Source: Streptomyces puniciscabiei (GTDB lineage Bacteria; Actinomycetota; Actinomycetes; Streptomycetales; Streptomycetaceae). Taken from it: a DNA stretch of 64,000 nucleotides. The notes below the pieces were generated by a model. That model did no database searches and had not been told where the DNA came from. It worked only from the letters and a program-made list of their open reading frames with translations. This document shows, in pieces, positions 41,855-50,018 of this stretch; the stretch's first letter is position 1, and every line of letters starts with the position of its first letter. Location: assembly GCF_006715785.1 (NCBI RefSeq), contig NZ_VFNX01000001.1, positions 4,940,001 through 5,004,000 of the forward strand, in the 5' to 3' direction. A program made the position numbers and the translations under genes.

Positions 41855-41934
41855 GGGGGCCTTCCGGTCGTACGACTGTTCAGGGGCCCATGCTGCCGCA
41901 CCCCCGGCCACATATTCGACAGGGGGTGCGGTAG

Positions 41935-41977
41935 GCGCCCCAAGGGGCGCGGGGAACTGCGCGAATGGCCACGACGG
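41935..41977 (+). repeat. Streptomyces-type GC-rich repeat, copy D (short form)
   Basis: GCGCCCCAAGGGGCGCGGGG followed by AACTGCGCGAATGGCCACGACGG, the short version of the repeat family (copies A-C), lacking the central hairpin. It lies in the gap between the methyltransferase (start 41854) and the MFS gene (stop 42014). Confidence 0.7.
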
Positions 41978-42013
41978 CGGGAAAGCCGCGAACCGCCCAG
42001 AACCCCCCGAGCT

Positions 42014-43759
42014 CTAGGCGCTGACAACTTCCCCAGGCAACGAAAGATCCAGCTCGACAGCCCGCTCCTCCCCGGAATGCGTCGCGGAGGAAGCAAGCGG
42101 CCCATGGCCGGAGGCCTTCGCGGCCAGCACGTACGCCCCCTGCGCCGGCACGGCGAGCACATAGCTGCCGTCCTCGTCGGAGACCGCCGCCCCCGCCTGC
42201 CGCCCCCGCCGGTCGATCAGCGTGACCTTGGCCCGGGCGACCGGAACACCGTCGGCACCCAGCACCCGCCCCCGGAAGCCCCGCAGCACCTCTTCGGCCC
42301 GCTCCAGAGAGGCGTCCTCCTCGCTGCTGGCCCGCAGCTGCGTGTGCTGCTGAGCCGGCCGGGAGCCCTTCGGCAGGAACAGCGCCATCAGCAGCCCCGC
42401 CGCCACCGCGGCGGTGGCGATCAGGAACGACACCCGGAACCCGTGCATGGTCGGGATCGCGATGCCGCCCACGTTGTTCGCCGTGTTGGCGAGCACCATG
42501 CCGATGACGGCGCTGGACACCGACGTACCGATGGACCGCATCAGCGTGTTGAGGCCGTTGGCCGCGCCGGTCTCCGAGGCCGGGACCGCACCGACGATCA
42601 GCGCGGGCAGCGAGGAGTAGGCGAGACCGATGCCCGCGCCGAGGACCACGGACGTGACGATCGTCTGCCAGGCCGCGTCCATCAGGCCGAGGCCGCCGCC
42701 GTAGCCGAGCGCGATGATCAGCAGGCCGATGATGAGGGTGACCTTGGGGCCGTACTTGGCGGACAGACGGGCGTACACCGGGGCCGTGAACATCATCGTC
42801 AGGCCCAGCGGGGCCACGCACAGACCTGCGACGACCATGGACTGGCCGAGGCCGTAGCCGGTGGCCCTGGGCAGCTGGAGCAGCTGGGGCAGGACCAGGG
42901 AGACGACGTAGAACGCGACGCCCACCATGATCGACGCGAGGTTGGTGAAGAGGACGGCCGGGCGGGCGGTCGTGCGCAGGTCGACCAGGGGCGCCTTCAC
43001 GCGCAGCTCGAACAGGCCCCACAGGAGGAGGACCACGACCGACGCGGCGAACAGACCGAGCGTCGTGCCGGACGACCAGCCCCAGTCGCTGCCCTTGGTG
43101 ATGGGCAGCAGGAGCAGTACCAGGCCGGTGGACAGGCCCAGTGCGCCGAGCAGGTCGAAGGAGCCCTCCGCCCGCATCGGGGACTCGGGTACGGCCAGGA
43201 GGGTGAGGACGATGGACAGCGCGCCGAGGCCGGCGGCGCCGTAGAACAGGGCGTGCCAGTTCGTGTGCTGCGCGACCAGGGCCGCGGCGGGCAGCGCGAG
43301 GCCGCCGCCGACGCCGATCGAGGAGCTCATCAGGGCCATGGCCGAGCCGAGCCGCTCGCGCGGCAGCATGTCCCGCATCAGGCCGATGCCGAGCGGGATC
43401 GCGCCCATGGCGAAGCCCTGGAGGGTACGGCCGACGATCATGGTGAGCAGCTGGCTGGTGACCGCGCTGACCAGGGCGCCGACCACCATCACGGCAAGGC
43501 TGAGGATCAGCATCCGCCGCTTGCCGTAGAGGTCGCCGAGCCGGCCCATGATCGGGGTGGCCACGGCACCGGCCAGGAGGGTCGAGGTGAGGACCCAGGT
43601 GGCGTTGGAGGGCGCGGTGTGCAGCAGTTGTGGCAGGTCCTTGATGACCGGCACGAGCAGGGTCTGCATCACCGCGACGACGATGCCCGCGAAGGCGAGC
43701 ACCGGGACCACGGCGCCGCCCGCTCTCCGGGCCGGCTGGTCGGTCGTCGTGTGGGTCAT
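42014..43759 (-). CDS. MFS exporter (DHA2) with C-terminal carboxypeptidase-regulatory-like domain
   Basis: A 581-residue, 14-segment drug exporter (motif A GRLGDLYGKRRML; IGVGGGLALPAAALV motif C-like). After the last helix, about residue 480, comes a charged linker (SSEEDASLERAEEVL) and an Ig-like beta domain: FRGRVLGADGVPVARAKVTLIDRRGRQAGAAVSDEDGSYVLAVPAQGAYVLAAKASGH, the carboxypeptidase-regulatory (CarboxypepD_reg) fold. Such domains are usually extracellular, but the even number of helices places this one in the cytoplasm. Start ATG 43759 with AGGAGG 9 bases upstream. Divergent from a second MFS gene. Confidence 0.85.
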   Translation of the reverse strand: MTHTTTDQPARRAGGAVVPVLAFAGIVVAVMQTLLVPVIKDLPQLLHTAPSNATWVLTSTLLAGAVATPIMGRLGDLYGKRRMLILSLAVMVVGALVSAVTSQLLTMIVGRTLQGFAMGAIPLGIGLMRDMLPRERLGSAMALMSSSIGVGGGLALPAAALVAQHTNWHALFYGAAGLGALSIVLTLLAVPESPMRAEGSFDLLGALGLSTGLVLLLLPITKGSDWGWSSGTTLGLFAASVVVLLLWGLFELRVKAPLVDLRTTARPAVLFTNLASIMVGVAFYVVSLVLPQLLQLPRATGYGLGQSMVVAGLCVAPLGLTMMFTAPVYARLSAKYGPKVTLIIGLLIIALGYGGGLGLMDAAWQTIVTSVVLGAGIGLAYSSLPALIVGAVPASETGAANGLNTLMRSIGTSVSSAVIGMVLANTANNVGGIAIPTMHGFRVSFLIATAAVAAGLLMALFLPKGSRPAQQHTQLRASSEEDASLERAEEVLRGFRGRVLGADGVPVARAKVTLIDRRGRQAGAAVSDEDGSYVLAVPAQGAYVLAAKASGHGPLASSATHSGEERAVELDLSLPGEVVSA

Positions 43760-43973
43760 GGACTCGAGGCCTCCTGGTAGTGATAAGTGACAGGTAAACC
43801 TCGTATGCACAGGCAACTATTCCGTTGCTTCGGGCCTCTAATGAATCCTTGACCGGTTCATGGGTTTCTGACTCGACGTCAGTGCGGTGGCGGTACGGCG
43901 AGCGGCGTAGGCCCTGCGTCCCGCGCCCGGTGGTCCGAAATGCCGATGCAAGGACCGTAACCGGGTTGAGAGC

Positions 43974-45404
43974 ATGACAACCATGCTGGAAGCCGCCGAC
44001 ACCACACCCCTCATGTCCCGCCGCAGGACCGTGCCGACCTGGCTGGTGGTGGCGCTCGCCTGTGCCGGGCAGTTCCTGGTCGTCCTCGACGTGTCGGTGG
44101 TGAACGTCGCCCTGCCGTCCATGCGCAGCGGCCTCGGCCTGACCGCGTCCGGCCTGCAGTGGGTGGTGAACGCGTACACCATCGCCTTCGCCGGGTTCAT
44201 GCTGCTCGGCGGCCGGGCCGGCGACCTGTACGGGCGCAAGCGGATGTTCCTCGTCGGGCTCGGCCTGTTCACGCTGGCCTCGCTGGGCGGCGGCCTCGCC
44301 CAGGAGGGCTGGCAGCTGCTGCCGGCGCGGGCCGTGCAGGGGCTGGGCGCGGCGGTGCTGGCCCCCTCGACGCTGACCCTGCTGACCTCCGCGGTGCCGG
44401 ACGGGCCGGCGCGGGCGCGCGCGATCGCCACCTGGACCGCGGTCGGCGCCGGGGGCGGGGCCGCCGGCGGACTGGTCGGCGGGGTCCTCGTGGACGTGTT
44501 CTCCTGGCGCTGGGTGCTGCTGATCAACGTGCCGGTGGGCGCGCTGGTGCTGGCCGGCTCGGTGCTGTGGCTCACCGAGAGCCGGGCCGGCGACGGGCGG
44601 CGCCTGGACCTGCCGGGCGCGCTGCTGGTCACGGCGGGCCTCGCGACCCTGGCGTACGGCATCTCGCAGACGGAGGCGGAGGGCTGGACGGCCGCCGCCA
44701 CGGTGCTGCCGCTGCTCGCCGGGCTGCTGCTGATCGGCCTGTTCCTGCTGGTCGAGTCCCGTACGGCGGCCCCGCTGATGCCGCTCGGCCTGCTCCGGCT
44801 GCGCTCGGTCGCCTCGGCCAACGCGGCGATGTTCCTCTCCGGCTCGGCCATGTTCTGCATGTGGTACTTCATGACCCTCTACGCCCAGAACGTGCTCGGC
44901 TACACGCCGCTGGAGGCCGGGTTCGCGCTGGTGCCCAGCTCGCTGGCCGTGGTCGTCGGTTCCAAGCTGGCGCCGCGCCTGATGCGGTCGGCCGGTCCGC
45001 GGACCGTGGCGGTGCTGGGCACGCTGGTGGCCGCGGCCGGCTTCGGCGGGCAGTCGACGATGAGCGCGCACGAGGCGTATCTCACCGCGATCATGATCCC
45101 GGGGATCCTGATGATGCTCGGTGCGGGCCTCGCGGCGACCCCGCTCGCCTCCCTGGCCACGTCCGGGGCGGCAGCGGGCGAGGCCGGTGTGGTGTCGGGG
45201 CTGGTCAACACCTCGCGCACGATGGGCGGTTCGCTCGGGCTCGCCGTGATGTCGACCGTCGCCGCGGCCGGCACGGGCAGCGGCCACGGCCCCGAGGCGC
45301 TGACCGACGGCTACGCGCTGGCCTTCCGGACCAGTACGGCGGTGCTCCTGGGCGGTGCGGTGCTGATGCTGGTGTGGCTGCCGCGGAAAACTTCTTCGAC
45401 GTGA
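43974..45404 (+). CDS. MFS exporter (DHA2/EmrB-QacA type)
   Basis: A 476-residue, 14-segment MFS exporter: VVLDVSVVNVALPSM (helix 1 signature D), GGRAGDLYGRKRMF (motif A), GAGGGAAGGLVGGVLV (motif C, with G-x-x-x-G-P-like antiporter pattern). Start ATG 43974; a second ATG three codons on is possible. Divergent from the carboxypeptidase-regulatory MFS gene; the 214-base gap includes AGTGATAAGTGA direct repeats but no clear operator. The sigma factor begins 52 bases after its stop. Probably multidrug efflux; the substrate is unknown. Confidence 0.85.
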   Translation: MTTMLEAADTTPLMSRRRTVPTWLVVALACAGQFLVVLDVSVVNVALPSMRSGLGLTASGLQWVVNAYTIAFAGFMLLGGRAGDLYGRKRMFLVGLGLFTLASLGGGLAQEGWQLLPARAVQGLGAAVLAPSTLTLLTSAVPDGPARARAIATWTAVGAGGGAAGGLVGGVLVDVFSWRWVLLINVPVGALVLAGSVLWLTESRAGDGRRLDLPGALLVTAGLATLAYGISQTEAEGWTAAATVLPLLAGLLLIGLFLLVESRTAAPLMPLGLLRLRSVASANAAMFLSGSAMFCMWYFMTLYAQNVLGYTPLEAGFALVPSSLAVVVGSKLAPRLMRSAGPRTVAVLGTLVAAAGFGGQSTMSAHEAYLTAIMIPGILMMLGAGLAATPLASLATSGAAAGEAGVVSGLVNTSRTMGGSLGLAVMSTVAAAGTGSGHGPEALTDGYALAFRTSTAVLLGGAVLMLVWLPRKTSST

Positions 45405-45455
45405 GGCAACGGTCCGGGCCGCCCATGGACTCCTTCTGATGTCTAGGAGGTGCCC

Positions 45456-45995
45456 ATGGGGGACGGGAAGCACGCTCGGAACGAGGAGTTCCAGAGCTTC
45501 ATGATCGGCCGCTGGCCACGGCTGATGCGCACGGCATTTCTCCTCGCGGGGGAGCAGCACGCCGCCGAGGACCTGGTCCAGTCGACCCTCGAGCGGGTCT
45601 ATGTGTCCTGGCGCAAGGTCGGCACCGCCGACGATCCGGAGGCATACGTACGGCGCGTGATGATCAACCTGCACGCACGCAAACACCGAAGAAGGCTCAA
45701 GGAGTTCCTGGCTCCGAAGGACGACTCGGGCCTGGTGCACGAGATCGCCGACACGGGGGACCGGATCGCGCAGGCCGACGACCGCAGCGCGCTGCTCAAG
45801 GCGCTCGCCCAGCTGCCGGTGAGGCAGCGGGAGGCGGTGGTCCTGCGCTACTGGGAGGACCTGACGGAGACCCAGGCGGCGGAGGCGATGGGCTGCTCGG
45901 TCGGCACGGTGAAGAGCAACGCGGCCAAAGGGATCGCGAAACTCCGGGCCATACCGGCCCTGGCCGAGACGGTGACGCATGGAGGTCGGAAGTGA
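45456..45995 (+). CDS. SigE-family ECF sigma factor
   Basis: A 179-residue sigma factor: region 2 is MRTAFLLAGEQHAAEDLVQSTLERVYVSWRKV, region 4 is ALAQLPVRQREAVVLRYWEDLTETQAAEAMGCSVGTVKSNAAKGIAKLR with its HTH. The wording matches the actinobacterial SigE-family group (TIGR02983). ECF factors reprogram transcription on a stress signal. Start ATG 45456, with an ideal AGGAGG 5 bases upstream. It overlaps the next gene (GTGATG), its likely cognate partner, though that partner has no typical zinc-binding anti-sigma motif. Confidence 0.9.
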   Translation: MGDGKHARNEEFQSFMIGRWPRLMRTAFLLAGEQHAAEDLVQSTLERVYVSWRKVGTADDPEAYVRRVMINLHARKHRRRLKEFLAPKDDSGLVHEIADTGDRIAQADDRSALLKALAQLPVRQREAVVLRYWEDLTETQAAEAMGCSVGTVKSNAAKGIAKLRAIPALAETVTHGGRK

Positions 45996-46786
45996 TGAGC
46001 GCGGACCGGGAGAACCATGAGATGACCGACATGACGCACACAGACATCGCTCTCCTCCTCGCGGACGCCGCGGACGAGGCCGAGATCGGTATAGCCCCCG
46101 TCCAGGCGGTCATCCGCGCCGGCCGGCGACGCAGAGCCCGCCGCTGGGCGGTGGCGGCGGCCACGACACTGGTGCTGGCGGGGTCGACGGGGGCGACGCT
46201 GGCGGTGACAGGCCTGCCCGGCCGGACCGACCGGAAGTCGACCGTGGCGGCCGAGCCGTCCAGGCCCGAGGACCGGAATGTGGACATCCCACAGGAAACG
46301 GAGCTGGCGCGCGGGACGGACCACGGCAAGAGCTGGCGTGTGGTCGTCTCCGTGTGGGGAGCGCCGCGGGACGAGTCGGAGGCGGCCCTGCAGCTGGCCG
46401 CGATGCGCAAGTACGGCATCGAGCCGGCCCTCCTTCCCGACCGCCGGCACCGGCACCTGGTCGGCATGACCTCGTACTACTCGGGCCTGTACTACGGCGA
46501 CAGCCCGCTCAGACCGATCATTTTCGACACGCTCAAGGGGTGGGAGCCCCTGACGGGCACGAGCCTGATGTCGGGGGCCCTCGCCCTGGGCAAGGCGAAT
46601 TCCGATGGTCCCGTCCGGCTCGTGGTGGGCCAGGTCGCCATCACCGCCCGGCAGGTCAAGTGCGACTGGAAGGACGGCACCAGCACCGTGGTCGAGCCCC
46701 AGGCGGTGGCCGGTTCGCCGGTGGAGTGGTTCGCCTGCACGGCCCCGGAGGGGACGGCCTACCGGAACGCGGAGGTGATTCAGTAG
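45992..46786 (+). CDS. Single-pass membrane protein co-translated with the sigma factor
   Basis: A 264-residue protein with an N-terminal cytoplasmic part (TDIALLLADAADEAEIGIAPVQAVIRAGRRRRARR), one membrane segment (WAVAAATTLVLAGSTGATLAVTG) and an extracytoplasmic domain ending EWFACTAPEGTAYRNAEV. GTG 45992 overlaps the sigma-factor stop; ATG 45995 is equally possible. Position and topology suggest an anti-sigma or sensing role, but I see no HxxxCxxC motif, so this is inference from context only. The short N-terminal helix resembles sigma-binding segments of other SigE operons. Confidence 0.7.
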   Translation: MMSADRENHEMTDMTHTDIALLLADAADEAEIGIAPVQAVIRAGRRRRARRWAVAAATTLVLAGSTGATLAVTGLPGRTDRKSTVAAEPSRPEDRNVDIPQETELARGTDHGKSWRVVVSVWGAPRDESEAALQLAAMRKYGIEPALLPDRRHRHLVGMTSYYSGLYYGDSPLRPIIFDTLKGWEPLTGTSLMSGALALGKANSDGPVRLVVGQVAITARQVKCDWKDGTSTVVEPQAVAGSPVEWFACTAPEGTAYRNAEVIQ

Positions 46787-46799
46787 CAGCGCTCGTGGC

Positions 46800-47441
46800 T
46801 CACAGCCACCCCTGCTGCCGGGCCTCCCGTACCGCCTCCGCGCGGTTGCGGGTGCCCGTCTTGCCGATCGCCGAGGACAGGTAGTTGCGGACGGTGGACT
46901 CGGACAGATGCAGCTTGCCGGCGATGTCGGCGACGGTCGCGCCGTCCACCGACGCCTTCAGCACCTCGCACTCGCGGGCCGTCAGCGGACTGGGCCCGGC
47001 GCTGAGCGCCGCGGCGGCCAGCGCCGGGTCGACCACGGTCTCCCCGGTGAGCACACGCCGGATCGCCGCGGCCAGTTCCTCCACGGGCCCGTCCTTGACG
47101 AGGAACCCGGCCGCCCCGGCCTCCATGGCCCGGCGCAGATAGCCGGGCCGGCCGAAAGTGGTGAGGATCAGCACCCGGCAGTCGGGCGCCTGTTCCCGCA
47201 GCTCGGCCGCCGCGTCCAGCCCGCTGACGCCCGGCAGTTCGATGTCCAGCAGGGCCACGTCCGGCCGGTGGGTGAGCACGGCGTCCACGATGCCGTCGCC
47301 CGAGCCCAGTTGGGACACCACCTCGATGTCCTCCTCCATGCCGAGCAGCAGAGCGAGCGCCCCCCGCATCATGCCCTGGTCCTCGGCGAGCAGCACCCGA
47401 ATGGACTTGGCGGGCCGATGGTCCCGGGGCATCTCGTTCAT
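46800..47441 (-). CDS. LuxR-family response regulator (NarL/DesR type)
   Basis: A 213-residue two-component regulator: receiver with acidic pocket LLAEDQG, phosphorylation site D66 in VALLDIELPG, Lys in GFLVKDGP; output LuxR HTH in LTARECEVLKASVDGATVADIAGKLHLSESTVRNYLSSAIGKTG. It would activate genes such as the ABC-2 transporter in response to its kinase, probably the one at 49996-51279, whose family usually pairs with this regulator type. Between them lie two genes on the other strand. Start ATG 47441; ATG 47432 possible. Confidence 0.9.
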   Translation of the reverse strand: MNEMPRDHRPAKSIRVLLAEDQGMMRGALALLLGMEEDIEVVSQLGSGDGIVDAVLTHRPDVALLDIELPGVSGLDAAAELREQAPDCRVLILTTFGRPGYLRRAMEAGAAGFLVKDGPVEELAAAIRRVLTGETVVDPALAAAALSAGPSPLTARECEVLKASVDGATVADIAGKLHLSESTVRNYLSSAIGKTGTRNRAEAVREARQQGWL

Positions 47442-47503
47442 GGCTTCAGGTTACGGCCGGGAACCCCGTCCCACCGCGGCGCTCGGCACGCTAGCCTCGC
47501 CGT

Positions 47504-48286
47504 ATGCCCGAGTCCTCGACCGCGCGCTTCTACGACGAGCTGGCCGACGACTACCACCTGATCTACCCGGACTGGGCGGCGAGCGTCCGCCGTCAGGGCG
47601 CCGCGCTGGACGCCCTGGTCGGCCCGGAGCGTGCGGCGGTGCTGGACTGCTCCTGCGGCATCGGCACGCAGGCGATCGGGCTGGCGCTGCGCGGCCACCG
47701 GGTCGTCGGGACCGATCTGAGCGTGCGGGCCGCCGCCCGGGCCGGCCGGGAGGCCGCCCGGCTCGGAGTGGCTCTGCCCACCGCCGGTGCCGACATGCGG
47801 CAACTGCCTTTTGCCGGTGGCCGGTTCGACGCCGTCGTCTGTGCCGACAACGCGCTGCCCCATCTCCTCACCGAGCCGGACGTGCGGGCCGCGCTGGGGG
47901 AGATGCGCAGGGTGCTGCGGCCCGGCGGGCGGCTGCTCGTCAGTACCCGCCCCTATGACGAACTGCTGCGCGAGCGGCCGGTCTCGACGCCCCCGCAGGT
48001 GCACGAGCCCGCCGACGGCACCGGGCGGACCGTCACCTTCCAGCTGTGGCGGTGGCACGCGGACGGCGAGCGCTACGAGCTGGAGCACTTCCAGCTGGTC
48101 CCGGCCCGGGAAGGCCAGGGGCCGTGGGAGGTCCGGGTGCGCCGGGCCGCCTACTGGGCGCTGGGGCGGGAACGGCTCGCCGGGTTCGCCGCCGGTGCGG
48201 GATTCACGGACATCGCCTGGCTGATGCCCGAAGAGACGGGTTTCTTCCAGCCGTTGCTCACGGCCCGGGCAGCCGCCGCCGATTAA
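47504..48286 (+). CDS. Class I SAM-dependent methyltransferase
   Basis: A 260-residue methyltransferase: RAAVLDCSCGIGTQAIGLALRGHRVVGTDLSVRAA is motif I plus the acidic second strand; MRRVLRPGGRLLVSTRPYDELL is motif III. A Cys (DCSCG) replaces the usual Gly-rich start residue, a common variant. Substrate unknown. It ends about 164 bases before the arabinofuranosidase start and, with it, forms a plus-strand pair inside an otherwise minus-strand signalling locus. Confidence 0.85.
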   Translation: MPESSTARFYDELADDYHLIYPDWAASVRRQGAALDALVGPERAAVLDCSCGIGTQAIGLALRGHRVVGTDLSVRAAARAGREAARLGVALPTAGADMRQLPFAGGRFDAVVCADNALPHLLTEPDVRAALGEMRRVLRPGGRLLVSTRPYDELLRERPVSTPPQVHEPADGTGRTVTFQLWRWHADGERYELEHFQLVPAREGQGPWEVRVRRAAYWALGRERLAGFAAGAGFTDIAWLMPEETGFFQPLLTARAAAAD

Positions 48287-48390
48287 AGACTTGGCATTGT
48301 CCGGTGCGGCGGGGGTTGACGCTCTGAGGCAGTGCTCAAACAATCGCCCCTGCATTTCCAGAAATCCGTTCCCTTTTCGTCGTCGAATAG

Positions 48391-48429
48391 GTTCGGTATT
48401 TCGGTCGAACGACGTCCGATATACCGAAC
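48391..48429 (+). promoter_or_regulatory. Inverted repeat upstream of arabinofuranosidase
   Basis: GTTCGGTAT (48391-48399) and ATACCGAAC (48421-48429) form 9-bp perfect arms 21 bases apart; between them lies TTCGGTCGAA. This looks like an operator for a sugar-responsive LacI/ROK-type repressor, 20-60 bases from the start codon. Confidence 0.5.
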
Positions 48430-48449
48430 GAGAGAATCCGAGGTGCACC

Positions 48450-50018
48450 GTGCCCGTGAGCTCCCCCCACATACGCCCCCGGCGGCTGAGAAGCGCCGCC
48501 CTGTCCGTGCTCGCCGTCTGCGCGACCCTCGCCGCGCTGCTCCTCGGCGTCGGAGCACCCCAGGCCGCCGCCGCGAGTTCGCTGCCCTGTGACGTCTACG
48601 CCGCCGCAGGCACCCCCTGTGTCGCCGCGCACAGCCTGGTCCGGGCGCTGTACTCCTCGTACAACGGCCCGCTCTACCAGGTACAGCGGGCCTCGGACGG
48701 CGCCACGAAGGACATCGGGCCGCTGGCCGCCGGCGGATACGCGAACGCCGCCGCCCAGGACTCCTTCTGCTCCGGCACGACCTGCATCATCACCAAGATC
48801 TACGACCAGTCCCCGCGCCACAACGACCTCACGATCGAGGGCGCGGGCGGGGCCGGCGCGGCCGATGTCGGGGCGCCCGCCGACGCGCTGCCGGTGACCG
48901 TCGGCGGCCACCAGGTCTACGGCCTGGAGATCTCCGCCGGCATGGGCTACCGGGACAACTCCACCTCCGGTGTCGCCACCGACGGCGCCGCCGAGGGGAT
49001 GTACATGGTGACCTCCGGCACCCACGTCAACGGCCGCTGCTGCTTCGACTACGGCAACGCCGAGACCAACAACAAGGACACCGGCAACGGCCACATGGAC
49101 GCCATCAACTTCGGCACCGAGTGCTGGTTCTCCCCCTGCTACGGGCAGGGCCCCTGGGTGCAGGCCGACCTGGAGAACGGGCTGTTCCAGTCCGACGCCG
49201 GATACAGCAAGAACTCCGCGAACACCGGCACCGGACCGCTGCCGTTCGTGACCGCACTGCTCAAGAACAACGGCCAGAACCATTTCGCGCTCAAATGGGG
49301 GAATGCGCAATCCGGCGGGCTGACGACCACCTATTCCGGAGGTGAACCGACCAGGAGCGGATACTCGCCGATGCACCAGGAGGGCGCGATCGTCCTCGGC
49401 ACCGGCGGCGACAACAGCAACGGCTCCATCGGCTCCTTCTTCGAGGGCGTCATGACCTCCGGCATCCCGACCGACGCCGCCGACGACGCCGTGCAGGCCA
49501 ACATCGTCTCCGTCGGCTACGGCGGCGCGACCGGCAGCACCGGCACGCTCAACCCCGGCTCGGAGATCTCGCTGCGCGCCACCACCTCCTGCTGCACCAG
49601 CGACTACGTCCGCCACCAGAACGGCGTCGGCGTCATCTCCTCCCTCACCTCCGGCAACTCCGCCCTGGACAAGAGCGACGCCACCTGGATCGTCCGCCGC
49701 GGCCTCGCCAGCAGCTCCTGCGTCTCCTTCGAGTCGCGCAACTACCCCGGCGACTACCTGCGCCACTACAACTACAAGCTCTACCGGCAGCCCATGGACG
49801 GCACCGCCCAGTTCCGGGCCGACGCCACGTTCTGCCCGCAGACCGGCAAGAGCGGCACCGGCACCTCGTTCGCCTCGTACAACTACCCGACGAGATACCT
49901 GCGCCACTACGACTACAACCTGTACATCGCGAGCGACGGCGGGTCCAACGACTTCGACAGCAGCACGTCCTGGACCGACGACGTGACCTGGGCGGTCAGC
50001 TCGCCCTGGGCGCCGTAG
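48450..50018 (+). CDS. abfB: Alpha-L-arabinofuranosidase B, GH54 with CBM42
   Basis: A 522-residue secreted enzyme: signal peptide (about residues 1-41), GH54 catalytic domain (LPCDVYAAAGTPCVAAHSLVRALYSSYNGPLYQVQRASDG; likely nucleophile Glu in FGTECWFSPCYGQ), then a CBM42 beta-trefoil with repeated YVRHQNG, YLRHYNYKLY and YLRHYDYNLY arabinose-binding motifs. It releases arabinose from arabinan and arabinoxylan. Many Cys pairs give disulfides. Start GTG 48450 with GAGGTG upstream. Its last 23 bases overlap the convergent histidine kinase gene. Confidence 0.95.
   Translation: MPVSSPHIRPRRLRSAALSVLAVCATLAALLLGVGAPQAAAASSLPCDVYAAAGTPCVAAHSLVRALYSSYNGPLYQVQRASDGATKDIGPLAAGGYANAAAQDSFCSGTTCIITKIYDQSPRHNDLTIEGAGGAGAADVGAPADALPVTVGGHQVYGLEISAGMGYRDNSTSGVATDGAAEGMYMVTSGTHVNGRCCFDYGNAETNNKDTGNGHMDAINFGTECWFSPCYGQGPWVQADLENGLFQSDAGYSKNSANTGTGPLPFVTALLKNNGQNHFALKWGNAQSGGLTTTYSGGEPTRSGYSPMHQEGAIVLGTGGDNSNGSIGSFFEGVMTSGIPTDAADDAVQANIVSVGYGGATGSTGTLNPGSEISLRATTSCCTSDYVRHQNGVGVISSLTSGNSALDKSDATWIVRRGLASSSCVSFESRNYPGDYLRHYNYKLYRQPMDGTAQFRADATFCPQTGKSGTGTSFASYNYPTRYLRHYDYNLYIASDGGSNDFDSSTSWTDDVTWAVSSPWAP

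Noticed and set aside
41880..45980. A 1366-codon minus-strand open frame, and other very long antisense frames such as 41345-43780 (+), 6380-8536 (-) and 30409-30636 (+)
   Set aside because: GC-rich DNA keeps antisense frames open; these overlap well-supported genes, have biased low-complexity composition (runs of R, G, A) and no domain motifs or ribosome sites.
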